Positions 33,891 through 44,833 of a stretch of 64,000 nucleotides of DNA are shown here, piece by piece. The notes below the pieces were generated by a model. The model did not search any database and had not been told where the DNA came from. It saw only the letters and a list, made by a program, of their open reading frames with translations. Origin of the DNA: Panicum virgatum (Eukaryota; Streptophyta; Magnoliopsida; Poales; Poaceae); assembly GCF_016808335.1 (NCBI RefSeq), contig NC_053149.1:33260087-33324086 (forward strand), in the 5' to 3' direction. The stretch's first letter is position 1. Each line of letters starts with the position of its first letter. The position numbers and the translations under genes are program-made.

Positions 33891-36450
33891 TTAGGACAGC
33901 ATCACTAGTGTGGCCACCTCTGTTGCCAATGAGCCCATACCAGCGGGCAGCAACGCATCAAGGGCCTTGCAATGCGAGGCTGTTAGGGTGGACGAGAAAG
34001 TAGCCGTAAACTGCTGGAATGACAAGGCGTCCGGCAGCTGGCTGTCGGAGGTGATGCCAAGTTTCCTCATCATCACATTTTGTGCTTGGACCACTGGCTT
34101 GGTGGCCCGGTGCCACGACTTTCTTGCTAACCTCTCGCTGCGCCTGATAGTAAATTCTTGCTGCTGCAGACGGCTTCTCCGGCGCGGGGGAGAGGCAACC
34201 AGCGGTGGCGGAGACACATTCCTGCACACAGTATGTGCAAAATCAACAATAGCATCATTCATTGGGGCCTCAGTACCAACAAAAAGATGAAGTGGAAGCG
34301 TTTCACGTGTCCCACGAGCGACCATTACATTGCGCATGTCATCAGGGATGTCAGATAGTGGCTGGGGGTCCTGAACATCGAAATGTACCGTTTCAAGATC
34401 CGCCATGGCTGAAAAATTAGGAGCAGCCATAGGAGGTGCGACCATTTCAGGAAGGCTGTAGTCAAGATGAGGTGGCGAAGCAACATCAGCTTCAGCCACA
34501 GGCGACGGTGCAGACAGTATAGCAATCTCAATCAGCATAGGGTCATGTGGCGTGGCCGGCACATGGGACTGAACATTCCTAGCCGTCCCATTCTCATCAT
34601 GAATCCGAAAGCGAAAGTGATCAGAACGTAATGCCTCAGCAAGCATAGGGTCAAACAATCGAATAGCGGCGACCTTAGCATGACATAAATCAAGTTGTTT
34701 TGCAGCCACACCAGGTTACAGACGTTTATTGCAGCTAGGCCCCGAACCTTTGGGGCAAAGAGTATCAACAGAGCACTGGAAGGAACCAAAGCGAATGGGA
34801 CAAGAAAGTGGGCAGCCCGCCAAAGCCTGGTTCGCAGGGGCAGAACCACCACCATCGCCCGAACATGCGCCGCCGCCAGCAGCGCCACGACCGAAACTAG
34901 TGGTCCGAAAGATAGTTCGACGTGGGAATGGATGAGAGCGCATATGCTGAGTGAAACCTGGGTAATCCTCATCAGAATCAGAGTCAGAAAGAACACGATC
35001 CGGCAACGTACCAGAGTCAACAGATGACCCAGAATCATTCCAGACCTGGAATTCCAAGATTTCAATTTCAACTTTATAGCGAAGCAAACGCAATTCATGA
35101 TGGATGTTCTCATCAGGCCGATGGAACAAATTATTGTTCTCTGGATCAGCGACTTTCTCAGGGATGCGTACAACCGCCTCATTAGGAATCAGAACGGGTC
35201 ACTACACCAGACCACTGTCTGAAAGCGTCAAAAATCAGCATTGGCAGTAGTAGTAGGGGTGGGCTCAGGTGCTGCACAAGCGTCACCAAGGATGATCTGA
35301 GCAGTTGTAGCCGACCAAGCATGAGATGGAAAGCCCCTGATTTCAAGTAGGACTCGGTAGCGCATGGAATCACCATCAGCAGTGGCAAGCCTGTTCCAAC
35401 GACGAAATCTGAGGACCATTTCTACCTGCGGCAATGGTGGAGCCTCCAGCACCCGTCGAAGGTCAACAGGATTGCTGAAAATCACCAAGAAATCCTCCGG
35501 CCAGTAGCGATGTAGGGTGAAATCAGCTCCCGCCAAACCATAGTTGTCCTGAATATGCCTACGCACCTGATAGGGGTCAAAGGAAGGCCTTGTGCCAACG
35601 ATCAGGACGACCAGAGCAGTAGCGACCAGTGCGTCCTCGTCGTTCTAGAGCTCTGCCATGCGGGGGACTGTGCAGGCGACGAGGCAGGGGTGCCGGGAAG
35701 GATGCCCGCGCGGAAGCTCCGGAGTTGTTGGCGGGGGAGACGAGCGACCTGTGGTGAAATTGGCTGACCGGCCGGCGAAGCAAAACGGTCCACCGACGAT
35801 GCCGCACAGATCAACATTGGGCCAGAGTAGTCATGGCCAGTAGATGTTGAGCACGACGAAGCAGTGGACACCGAGGCGGCAGAGCAACCCATGCCTCGGG
35901 AGTTGGAGGCCACCACAGCATCGACGCCGGGGCAGCCCGACGAACAGGCCGACCACGCCCCCAAATCAGGGCACCTGGGAAGCGATGCCGCTTGCAGTTC
36001 CTAGCGACGTGCCCGACCTGCTCACATTGGAGGCAGCGGGATGGATGAACACATTGGGAAGTGACGTGGTCAAATGCCAGACAGTTGAAGCATCTTCCGA
36101 CCAGATCAGCAGGTACAGGTCGGCAGGCGCGCTCGGCGTGCATCTTCACGGAGGCGATGCCGACTGACGACCCGGCGGAAGCCATCCTCATCGACCAGAG
36201 GGGGTGAATACGACTGAGACAACGGGCCCACACAATGTGCGTCGGCCATGAATCCACCTGAAGAGCGAGCGGGGGAAGCAGATCTGCGCCTCGCAGCGAC
36301 CGCAGCAGCCTTCCCGTTAGGGGAGGTGTAGGGAGGGAGCCAATGGAGCTCGTCCGCATCGACCTCATCTTCATCCTCTCCATCGGAGTCAGAGGGGATG
36401 CTGAAGCAAATCCCCTCCGGGGAGTCATCACATGAGCGCGAAGGACCCAC
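33891..36450 (-). pseudogene. LINE ORF1: nucleic-acid-binding protein, disrupted (copy 1)
   Basis: Begins near 36450 with an acidic Ser/Asp-rich segment (DSDGEDEDEVDADELHW). Two zinc knuckles follow in another frame: CFNCLAFDHVTSQC and CLQCEQVGHVARNC, both with all C-C-H-C ligands. An RRM-like (DUF4283-type) block is seen at about 35566-35228, with YWPEDFLVIFSN and VLLEIRGFPSHAW. The C-terminal part (34709-33891) is an open 272-codon stretch rich in Pro/Ala with a basic RRRSRLQQQEFTIRRSERLA segment. Several frameshifts divide the ORF. It is the RNA-binding partner of ORF2 in LINE particles. Confidence 0.8.
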
Positions 36451-36727
36451 CCTGGTGGAGGGGGAGAAGGGGGGTGTCTCCAGGTTGAGTTGCCGGTGCG
36501 AATCTGGATCGAGTCCGGGCGGTGGAGGGGGTGAAGGTGGGGGGAGAACTGCTCATCACGAGTCTAACAACGGAGAGGGTCGTCCGGGAAGGGGGAGGTG
36601 GCCACCGGGGCAGGGGTGGCCTCCGGCGGAGGGTGATGGTGGCCGCCGGCAGGGATGGGGGCTCGTGGGTTCGCCTCACTCACCAGTCAGCGGTTCGCCG
36701 TTTTCCACTCCGTAGCGCATGAATCCA

Positions 36728-36885
36728 GAACGGCAATAGTAGCAGAAAGCAGCTGGTGTTGCCTCACATTGGATGCAAAATAGGTTACATTCATTACGAC
36801 TGGCAAGAAGATGGTTTGGACAAGTGGTAAAGAATTGTGTTGCAAGTAGTAGCTCTAGCCATGGAGGCACCATCTCTCTTTTCAT
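36728..36885 (-). pseudogene. PLATZ transcription factor, 5' exon part (copy 1)
   Basis: ATG at 36885. The 53 codons up to the LINE carry PPWLELLLATQFF and zinc ligands C22, H25, C37, C40, C48 and C51; the last two ligands of the finger (H56, H59) lie on the far side of the LINE at 30176-30219. The pattern C-x2-H-x11-C-x2-C-x7-C-x2-C-x4-H-x2-H fits the first PLATZ zinc motif. Translation running into the LINE adds 16 codons and stops at 36676, giving a 69-residue product without a complete finger. The start was chosen because it is the first ATG ahead of the conserved PPWL block; Met5 is a second possibility. Confidence 0.9.
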
Positions 36886-36965
36886 TGTAAAAGCAATAGT
36901 CTGTTCTGGGCTTGTTAGTGAATGGATTAGCTATATTTATAGAGGAATGACTATGAGAAGTACCT

Positions 36966-37400
36966 GCACTTTTCCAGTAAATCCGTAGGCACAGTTAGAA
37001 GTTTTGCACAATCTACGGCGCTAATAACTGAAATGTCGGCTAAAACTTATAGGGTAAGAAATGCATACAAACACTTTTTCGCGTAAAACCATTTACAAAG
37101 TAAGAATTTTCACATATTTTGTGACACTAGGAAACTGAACTATCGGCTATAAATCTTAGTGAAAAATAATGAGTAGTAGATGCACCTTTCCTGTGAAACC
37201 GTCGGCGTTATAAGAAGTTTGCAATAATTTGCGGCACAAAGAACTGAAGTGATCATTAGAAACAACAGAAAAACAACAACAAGTACATACACTTCTCCAA
37301 GAAAACTGCTGGCACAACAAAAAGATTTTGCATAATTTCTAACACTAGAAACTGAAATGTCGGGTAATAATATAGTGGAACAAAATCAAAGTGCACTTTT
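36966..37400. repeat. Diverged ~105-bp tandem repeat 5' of PLATZ
   Basis: At least four units start with CACTTTTCC-like sequence (about 36967, 37070, 37182, 37290, with a partial unit at 37390). Each goes on to GTAAA.CC, GGCAC, AAGTTTTGCA.AAT, an ACTGAAATGTCGGCTA-like block, and then an A-rich spacer. The units are strongly diverged, so it is easily missed. The same array is in copy 2 at about 63160-63510. Confidence 0.65.
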
Positions 37401-38581
37401 TATGTGAATCTTCTTTTTTCATTTTGAAATAGAAAATCAAATGTTGGGCGTAGCTTATCAGCCCGTGAGCCTTGAAATGATTTGAATAATCAATTCAAGG
37501 GTCTTTTGCGATCTTAGTCTCCACGCGAGTCATCTTCTGAGTATTTTTGTGGCGTCCAGTTTGGGATTTTTGTGGCATCTAGCCCCCAAGCTTATGAGCC
37601 AGGTGAGCCGTAGGAGCCGTGTCGAGTAGTTATTGGTGCCCAACCCTCGAGTGTGGGAGCTAGTAGAGCTATATTGGAGATGTGCGCCGAGCGGCCTAGA
37701 GAGTTGTTGCCAGAGCTCGATCTGGAAAATGACAATGCAAACATTATGTAGCATAATGTGGATATAAATAAATTTATTTGGTCTAAAATAAACTTGTTGT
37801 GTCGAGCTCTTGTTTTAGCATATGATCCTATTTTAGTCATTGCTCATAGCGTGTATGGGATCTTTATCCCATGTACGCGGGCATTTTCTACCCGAGTAGA
37901 TTAGCGACCGTTAAGACAAGACAACAAATGCAGAAATAAGAAGTCGACATTGCGATAAAGAGTATGTGTGTTGCACATAAAGTAGTCGGTGAGAGCTCAT
38001 GTTTTGCGTAAGGTGGTTGGCGAGAGTGTGTATGTTCATAGAGTATAGCCATTGTGAGCCAACAACGCTCAGTATGTCAAATCTATGGCCGTAGCCTCCT
38101 TAATTAATTTGATATACCAAAGCCATGGTGGAGCCTCTGGAACTCAGTACACCAAACACGTGGCCATAGCCTGTATAATTTGGTGAACCAAGCCCATGGC
38201 TATAGGTGAACGTACCCCCAAAATAGTCGGTGAAGTGTAGCTCTAGAGGGTAATTCCCTTCGAGAAACATGCACAGATAAGTAGTCATCACATTGTACAA
38301 TATTGTGGCGAACAAGTTGGACAAAGTATAAGTGACTTAGCCTGATGCATGGCTGATTATTGATAAAGCCAACTAGTCGGAATCGATTCTGACAAGTTCT
38401 TGATCACGGGAACTCATCTCCGAGAGTTTAAAGCCCATCCCCGACTAGTTTTTGGTTGAGATGAGTAGTCGAGGTCAGCGGCAGCACATCGACGTCGCAA
38501 CGTGAGCTGAGGTCGAGCCGAGTGGTCGAGATCGTCACCGCGATGTGAGCTGGAGTCGAACCGAGTAGTCGAGATCGTCGC
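37401..38581. other. Intergenic DNA with LTR-like character
   Basis: No gene. 37560-37720 and 37880-38580 have the texture of grass gypsy LTR or untranslated sequence (AGTAGTCGAG, GAGTCGAACCGAG repeats, no open frame). 37329-37779 is absent from the second copy of the duplication. Confidence 0.35.
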
Positions 38582-41309
38582 TGTGTATAACACCCAGGTG
38601 TTAATTACTTTGACTTAAGGCTAATTACAGTTGTTAAGTTCTAAACCGATGTGACACATCGCTAGGTAAATTTTTCTATCAATCTTGGGCTGGCTCAGGC
38701 TAGACCGGTCCGACCGGTCGGAGCGACCGGTCCTACCTGTTGAATCAGCTAACATAGGGTCATGTGGCCCCACATCATTTAAACCACACTCTCTAACTCA
38801 CCGGTTCACTCTCACTCTCTCCCATCGGCCCTCTCCCTCTCGATCACTCTCCCTGAGCTCCCCTCTCCCCAAACCCTAGAAATCACAAAATCCTCCCTCT
38901 ACACTTGATTGCAAGGCCAAGAAAATATCAAATTGGCATGGGGGAGCTTCCTCTCCACGATTCCCTTCCCGGGGTGCTGTGGATCCAAGTTCTTCGTGGG
39001 GAGAAGGCTCATCCAAGGTATTCTAGCTTGTGATGGCTCGATGTCTCGTTCTAGATGGTTTTAAGTGATTCCCTTTGGTCATTCATCTCTATATGCATCC
39101 CTTCACTCGGATCTAAAGGTTTTGATTTTAGTTGGTTAGTTTTCCCGCAATAAGGATTTCTGTGTTTGGCTGAAAACGTGTTTATCAGAACTTCCGACGC
39201 ATTGTCGGAACTTCCTACACATTTATTTCGGGCAAGCCGAGCACCCCTTGATGGAAGAAAGCCAAAAGCTCCGACGGTCATCGAAACTTCCGACACTCTG
39301 TCAGAACTTCCTATATATTTATTTTGGTTTGGCCAAGTGCTTTTTGTCGGAAGAAGCTCAAAACTTCCGTTGGGGGTCGGAACTTCCGATCAGCACTGAG
39401 CAGTAGAGCTTGTAAAATGCGTAGAAAATTAAAGAAAAATAAAAAAATGCAAAACCAATTGTGTTAGATTCGTATCTTCATGCTCCGTATGGTAGAACCA
39501 TTAAATGCATGGTTTGACCACTTACTTGTGGCAGCCGTGGTAGAGGAGGTGGTATACGAGGTGGTTGCGGAGCTACAGGCACCGCTAGAGCAAGTCCAGC
39601 AGCAGGAGACTCTCGAGCACCCGGCCCTAGGCCCAGTTGAGCCTAGCCCTAAGCAGCAGCAGCCCGAAGACCAGCCCTGGTGCATGTCCTATTATTTTAA
39701 ATTATGACTCACTATATATATGTTTATTTATTACTTATGTATTATGTTTAGGAATTGTTTGGAACCTTAGTTGCATGATCCCTATGCTTCCTTGAGCTTA
39801 TACTAGTATGTATAAGTCGATAGCAATGCTATGCTTAATAGGTCTCAGTAGAAGACGAGTGATTTCTGGTCACTCGTGAGATATAGGATATTATAGAAGT
39901 CGAGTAATTGTCGGTTACTCGCGAGATGCATAATTATCTTTATACTTCAGTATTTGAGATTGCAATGCAATGCGGAAATGATGGAAATTTGAGACCGGAC
40001 AGGGAATGATGATGATATATAGGTATGGCAGCAGGACATGATTCCTGGGTGTCTTAGCCCCGTTTGTGTCGATTAAGGACTGGTCGTTGTTGGCAGCGTT
40101 GATCGGAGATTGAATTGTACTAACCACATGCCAGGAGTAGGAGGTAGTCGAAACCGGTAAGCCTAGTACTGCTTTGTTTCGAAAGTACTGGAACCCGCAC
40201 CCAACTCCTAGGGTAGTCGAGTGGCCGCGGAGAATTGGGGATGCATATGTTTACTTTTGGTGGTCTCTCGTAGGGCTCGGCTGACTATATGTCGTTGGGC
40301 TAGTTCCTGTAGTTCGAGGCGGGGAGGGGAATGGTTGGTGCATGTGGTCCGACAGGGCTTATGCATGCCGTGTTGGTTAGGTCCACCTTGCAAGGTTAAA
40401 TCGGATCGATTCGCCGTGTCACGCGGATATGAGGGCCTTGATCTCTTTGTCGCCTCGTAGAAATGAGTTAGAATAATAGTGATAAATGATGGATACTACT
40501 TTGAGTTAATATTGAATGCTCCACCATGATTGCTTTAGATGTGCAAACATTAGTTGATAGTCTATCTATATAAAATATGCGACTAAAATATTGAAAGTAA
40601 GGATCCACCTATAGATGTTTTTCTGCAAAACAAATCACTAGCTAGAAAGCCGTGCATATCTAGTTAATGGGCTATGTATACCCATAGTCGGGTAAGTCTT
40701 GATGAGTATTAGTATTCTCAGGGCTGTTGTCATAATTCTTTCAGACCATCCAGACGTTGACTTCTGCCCCTGCTGTGTCAAGTTCATCCGCCGGGATGCA
40801 GAGGGGTGGGAGGTGGTGGAGCGAGACACCTAGGCTAGGGAGTTGTCGAGTTTCACACTTGAGGGCAGAGTGTGCAGCCCCTCTGTTTTACGCTGACCGG
40901 TCTGACCGGTGGAGGCTTCAAACCGGTGGCGACCGATCTAACTGGTTGAGTGAACCAGTCTGACCGGTCATGTAAAGTCAGAACTGGTATAAGCTAGTTT
41001 AGTTGTAGGTTCTTCTCCGTTCGAACTTCGGCTTCATCTTTTGTAAAGTTTGTAAAGTATGCAACTGCAGTATATCTGAGCTGGATTTGTAAAACTGTTG
41101 TATCTCAGTTTGTCCCGCTTTTGGTATTTAAGTATTGTTGCGCTTGTACCATCTGTGCTCACCTTCGGGTGAGACTATCGGTGCTGTACGATCGGGCCGT
41201 GGGTTGAGAAAGAACCGTCAAATTAAACTATTAAACTAAATGCGCCTGATGTGTTCAAATGATGGCAATTACGCTTAATTTAGAGTTTTAGTTTGGCGGT
41301 TCCGTCACA
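38582..41309 (-). mobile_element. LTR-like insertion, possible solo LTR (2.7 kb)
   Basis: On the minus strand it would start TGTGACGGAACCGCC at 41309 and end GGGTGTTATACACA at 38582, i.e. TG...CA ends. Sequences on each side look alike in type (GAGCTGGAGTCG before, AAGCTGGAATTGAGTCG after), as if one older element was split. No proteins are encoded. It contains clusters of ACCGGTC palindromes (38700-38740, 40890-40970) and TCGGAACTTCCGA palindromes (39180-39395). No 5-bp duplication was confirmed, so the call is tentative. Confidence 0.4.
39180..39395. repeat. GTCGGAACTTCCGAC-type palindrome cluster
   Basis: Six or more copies of GGAACTTCC / AACTTCCGAC variants in about 215 bp, with ATATTTATTT-like spacers, arranged as two or three longer units. 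Confidence 0.75.
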
Positions 41310-41910
41310 CTACAGCACAAGCTGGAATTGAGTCGGCCGAACATCGATGTTGTCGTTTGCACAAAGATCCTATCAAGAACTCGGCGAATTGATCCGTCGT
41401 GTGGAGTGGATTGATTTTGATGAAGAGGTCTTTCAGTCTCACCTGAGGATCTCAATGACCATCCCACCTGGTGCGCCTCTGAGGGATACCTCGAGGTAGT
41501 AGATTTGTAGGAAGAGGGATTGCCAGACCTGTGTTTGATGGTAAAGGTGAGGATACAAGATACAAATTTATATAGGTTTGGACCGCCTGTAATACCCAAC
41601 GTCCTGTTGGGGGTGTTGTATATGTGCACATGGGTGTTTTGTCTCGCTAGTTTAGGCTTGAGTTGGTTGTGCCGATCTATGTAACCCTGCTCTCCTTTAT
41701 ATACTACAGGGGCCGAGGCTAGTAGTCGATTACAAGATAAGGGTCCTAGTAGAATTATAAGGTATGAGTTCTGGTAGGATTATATAGGAATTCTAGCAGG
41801 AGTGTGGCTTCTTCCTTCCTTACAGGTATGGATCTATCCACAACTTGCATGTCATCTGTCTTGTGGCTACTTCATGCGCTCGTCGAGAGCGGATGTCATG
41901 TGGATGGACT
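41310..41910. other. LTR-like non-coding sequence
   Basis: Contains a sequence typical of gypsy LTR transcripts of grasses (ACAAATTTATATAGGTTTGG, TAATACCCAACGTCCTGTTGG), but no coding frame and no identifiable ends. Confidence 0.35.
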
Positions 41911-42894
41911 TACTACTAAAAAAAAGATTTGCAGGAACATCCCCTTATTTTCTAAAGGCGGGTCAAAAGGTAACCCACTCCTACAAATAGAACGAAACAA
42001 GTATAGTGTTGACACACCCCTGAAAACGCATTTCTAGGGGTGGATGATGGCATCACCCGTCCCTAAAAATAGCCACCACTTTTGGGGCGGGTGATGCCAC
42101 CACTCACCCCTTAATCACCCACCCCTAGAAATAACCACTATTTCTAGGGGCGGGTGATAGCGTCACCTGCCCTTAAAAATATATTTTTAGAGGCGGATGA
42201 TGGCGTCACAACCCGTACAAATGATCTTTAGGGGCGGGTGATGGCATGACCCGGCCACCCCTATAAATGTTGTTATGTGAAACAATTCATAACTTTTCAT
42301 ATGATATTGGATGAAGGCAAGCTTTATACCAAAATTGTAGAGATTGAGGAGATCTACAATTTTGTAGTTGACAACCTTTTCATTTAAAGTCATTTAATAG
42401 TCTAAAAAAATATTATTGGTTTTCTAGTTTCAAAATCTATAAGTTTTGCTTTGTTTTCAAATAACTTCGGATGTAGAACGTAGGGTAGCTCCATATAAAA
42501 GTTTTAGTGGTAAGATATAAAACTTTGTGATTTATACATTATTCATTTGAGAACGTTTAGTACTACAAGATCATTTGCTAGTTGTGTCTTACATATGGTT
42601 ATGACTATATACTATATCATACAATTCAAGTCATTTTTTCAAGTTTCCACAATCTTAACCTTTATACACATAGAAATATATTTGACATATTTTTTCGGTT
42701 TCTATAGTTCACAATAAACAAATTATAGAAGTTTCACTTTTTTATTTGTTCTACTATATTTAAAGATTTAAACAAATCAATTTTTAGAGGTACCTCTCTC
42801 TACAAATCGATTTTTAACTGCGAAAACTAGGAGTGGGTATCGCACTCACTCCTAAAAATACATTTTTACTCGTGACTCCCAGTGCCAGCGATGT
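41911..42894. mobile_element. Degenerate CACTA remnant (AGGGGCGGGT family)
   Basis: The left edge ACTACTAAAAAAAAGATTTG matches the family end seen at 42970 and 13319 except that the leading C is T. Subterminal AGGGGCGGGTGATG repeats fill 42030-42260. The right edge may be TCCCAGTG at 42894; no duplication matches. Interior AT-rich, with TCTACAATTTTGTAGTTGA near 42350. No coding potential. Confidence 0.55.
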
Positions 42895-43867
42895 TCTCCT
42901 TAAATGGCACGAGGTCATTGATCGATGGTGCCCCGTGCCCTGGGGTGATAGATGCTGGGCAGAGACGTCCACTACTACAAAAATGATTTGTAGCAACACC
43001 TCGAATTTTTTTAGGGGCGGACCAAAAAGTCACCCTACAAATGGGGCTCGGGTACTGTAGCAATTGAGCCGCCGCCCCGACCCTCCTCTGCTGGTGCCCG
43101 CCCGTCCTCTCCCCTGCCGGCGCCCGCCCCTTCAGCTCCGGGCCCGCTCACCGCCGCCACCCCGCGGTCGTCCCTCCCCACGCCGGCTTCGCCGACCTCC
43201 AGCACCACCACCTCAGCCTCTCCGACATTCGGCGCGTCCTCCTAGGCACGGCCTCATCGGATCCACGCGTGTACCCCCGCACGTCGCATCCTCCACCAGC
43301 GCCCCTCCTTCCTCCTGGGCGTGCCCTCGCCGGATCCGGCCGCCACCTCCTCCCCGAGGCAGCCGGCCTCCTCCTCGCACGCCCTCGCCGAATCCCGCCG
43401 CCACCTCCTCCCCGAGGCAGCCAGCTTCCTCCCCGCGCGCCCTCGCCGGATCCGACCGCCACCTCCTCCCCAAGGCAGCCGGCCTCCTCCCCGCGCCTTT
43501 AGTGCCGCCAGGTCGCCGCACCGGCGGCCTCCTCCTCTGCGTGCAGCCCTCCCCGGCCCGCCTCCTCCCCACACCAAGGCTCCCCGCCGGCGACTCCTCT
43601 CGAGGTGAGGATCCAAGGACCCGATTGCTTTTGTTAAATCTTGGCATGGTCTTTAGCGCAAAAACTCAGGGACATGTTTGTAAAGGCTAGTTTTTAACTC
43701 TAGATGTTTTGGATAAAATAAATGCATCTGATTGTGATATTTTGAAAATGAACACATGAATTTTGAAAATGCAAGGCGCACACACACCTAGTGAAGTTGA
43801 GAATATGAACACATAAACATTGTAAGTGCATTTATATTCATAGATGGAATCGATTTATATCTGCTAG

Positions 43868-44815
43868 ATGTTCCGTGGTGGTGGTCGTGGCCGTATGCAC
43901 CATAGTGAATCTCAACGTCCAAGCATACACTTTCATGAAGCCATTACCTTGCCATCAGGCAATCAAACGCGTGGATCAATTCCAAATGCTGTAAGATTCA
44001 TTTGTTATTTTTCATATAGTTTTACCTACACTTCAATAATTTCTAAATTTGCTCACATACAATGCAGCATATCAACCTTATTAGATGGTTTAAAGATGTT
44101 GTCGAAGATTTCGGTGGTACTACTCCTGTGGTGCGACTCGAGCTTGTTCGGGAACCGGATTTCAAAAGGATACATATTTCTTTTCAAGTACCTATTTGAC
44201 ATATAGATTTCGCCTCGATGGAACCAGGAGAGGAACCAATATCCTCGTGGATACCGATGGTTTCTATTGCCGCAATGGGTGGAGTGGCACAAATTTAGAC
44301 AACTTATGAGAGGCTAGCGGTGGAGGCCTGCCTGCGGCAACTTAAGGATCATGGGTACTTTGTGCCCGACTTTTCATATTTTCGATTTTAGCAGCTACAG
44401 GCGGGAGAAAGCAATATTATTCTAACTGCAGAGAGGCTTTGCCAGCTTACTCGACAAGACAGAGTATGAGATTTTCTTTTTAGTCATTGTTAAATTTAGT
44501 AATGTTGCATTATTTTTTCAACTTTCATAACATTATTATCACCTTTTAGGATCTTATCGATGGTGAATCTACCATTGCGGCAGTTAGCTTTCGGGCTATT
44601 CTGAATCAAGTCTTGGAATATTTAGGTTTGACTTACATGGATGGAGAGCCATTCTTTATTAGAGATTTAAGGTTCCAAGCAAAACTCTCCTTTTGCAGAA
44701 CAAGTCAGCTTAACACTCCATTGTTCGATATTTGTAGTTCTATAGTGGTAGGTATTGGGAAGCGGAGGAGAGTGCACTTGTTTGTGCTCTAGTATATTTT
44801 GATGAATTTCTAAGC
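43868..44815 (+). pseudogene. Captured exon-like fragments of an unrecognised gene
   Basis: Blocks of ordinary protein composition separated by AT-rich intron-like spacers. 43868-43990 reads MFRGGGRGRMHHSESQRPS. 44065-44280 reads INLIRWFKDVVEDFGGTTP and VRLELVREPDFKRIHISFQV, with a stop after it. 44315-44465 reads YERLAVEACLRQLKDHGYF and AGESNIILTAERLCQLTRQD, with a stop between. 44550-44760 reads DLIDGESTIAAVSFRAILNQ, then YLGLTYMDGEPFFIRDLRF. I do not recognise the family. GT/AG-like edges suggest a spliced source gene. In-frame stops mean it is not functional as it stands. Confidence 0.5.
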
Positions 44816-44833
44816 TGGACGATTGGAGACCTG

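Larger units (their letters stand above)
30220..36727 (-). mobile_element. Full-length-looking LINE inserted in PLATZ exon (6.5 kb)
   Basis: The insertion is bounded by a 13-bp target-site duplication GAACGGCAATAGT at 30207-30219 and 36728-36740. A short poly(A) (T-run 30219-30224 on +) marks the 3' end, so the element is in the minus orientation, the same as the host gene. Reading from 36727 down: a GC-rich 5' region, ORF1 (CCHC zinc knuckles), then ORF2 with apurinic-type endonuclease, reverse transcriptase and C-terminal zinc-binding region; no RNase H was seen. Both ORFs carry stops or frameshifts. The left two thirds (from 30772 rightward) recur as 55806-62921. Confidence 0.93.
30772..38260. 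repeat. Segmental duplication, copy 1
   Basis: This segment recurs at 55806-64000 in the same orientation and order: LINE from its 3' third to its 5' end, PLATZ exon 1, and the 5' flank. By eye the copies are about 95% alike (not computed). Copy 2 lacks 451 bp present here (37329-37779) and has an additional 1.1-kb hAT. The true right end of the duplication is beyond the window, because copy 2 runs to base 64000. Confidence 0.95.

Noticed and set aside
38582..41309. Solo LTR with a 5-bp duplication
   Set aside because: The 5-mers at the two edges (GTCGC and CTACA) do not match, so only a tentative LTR-like call was kept.
43064..43690. 208-codon Pro/Arg-rich open frame on +
   Set aside because: Simple-sequence composition, frames of similar length on the minus strand, and location inside a CACTA; a gene is not supported.
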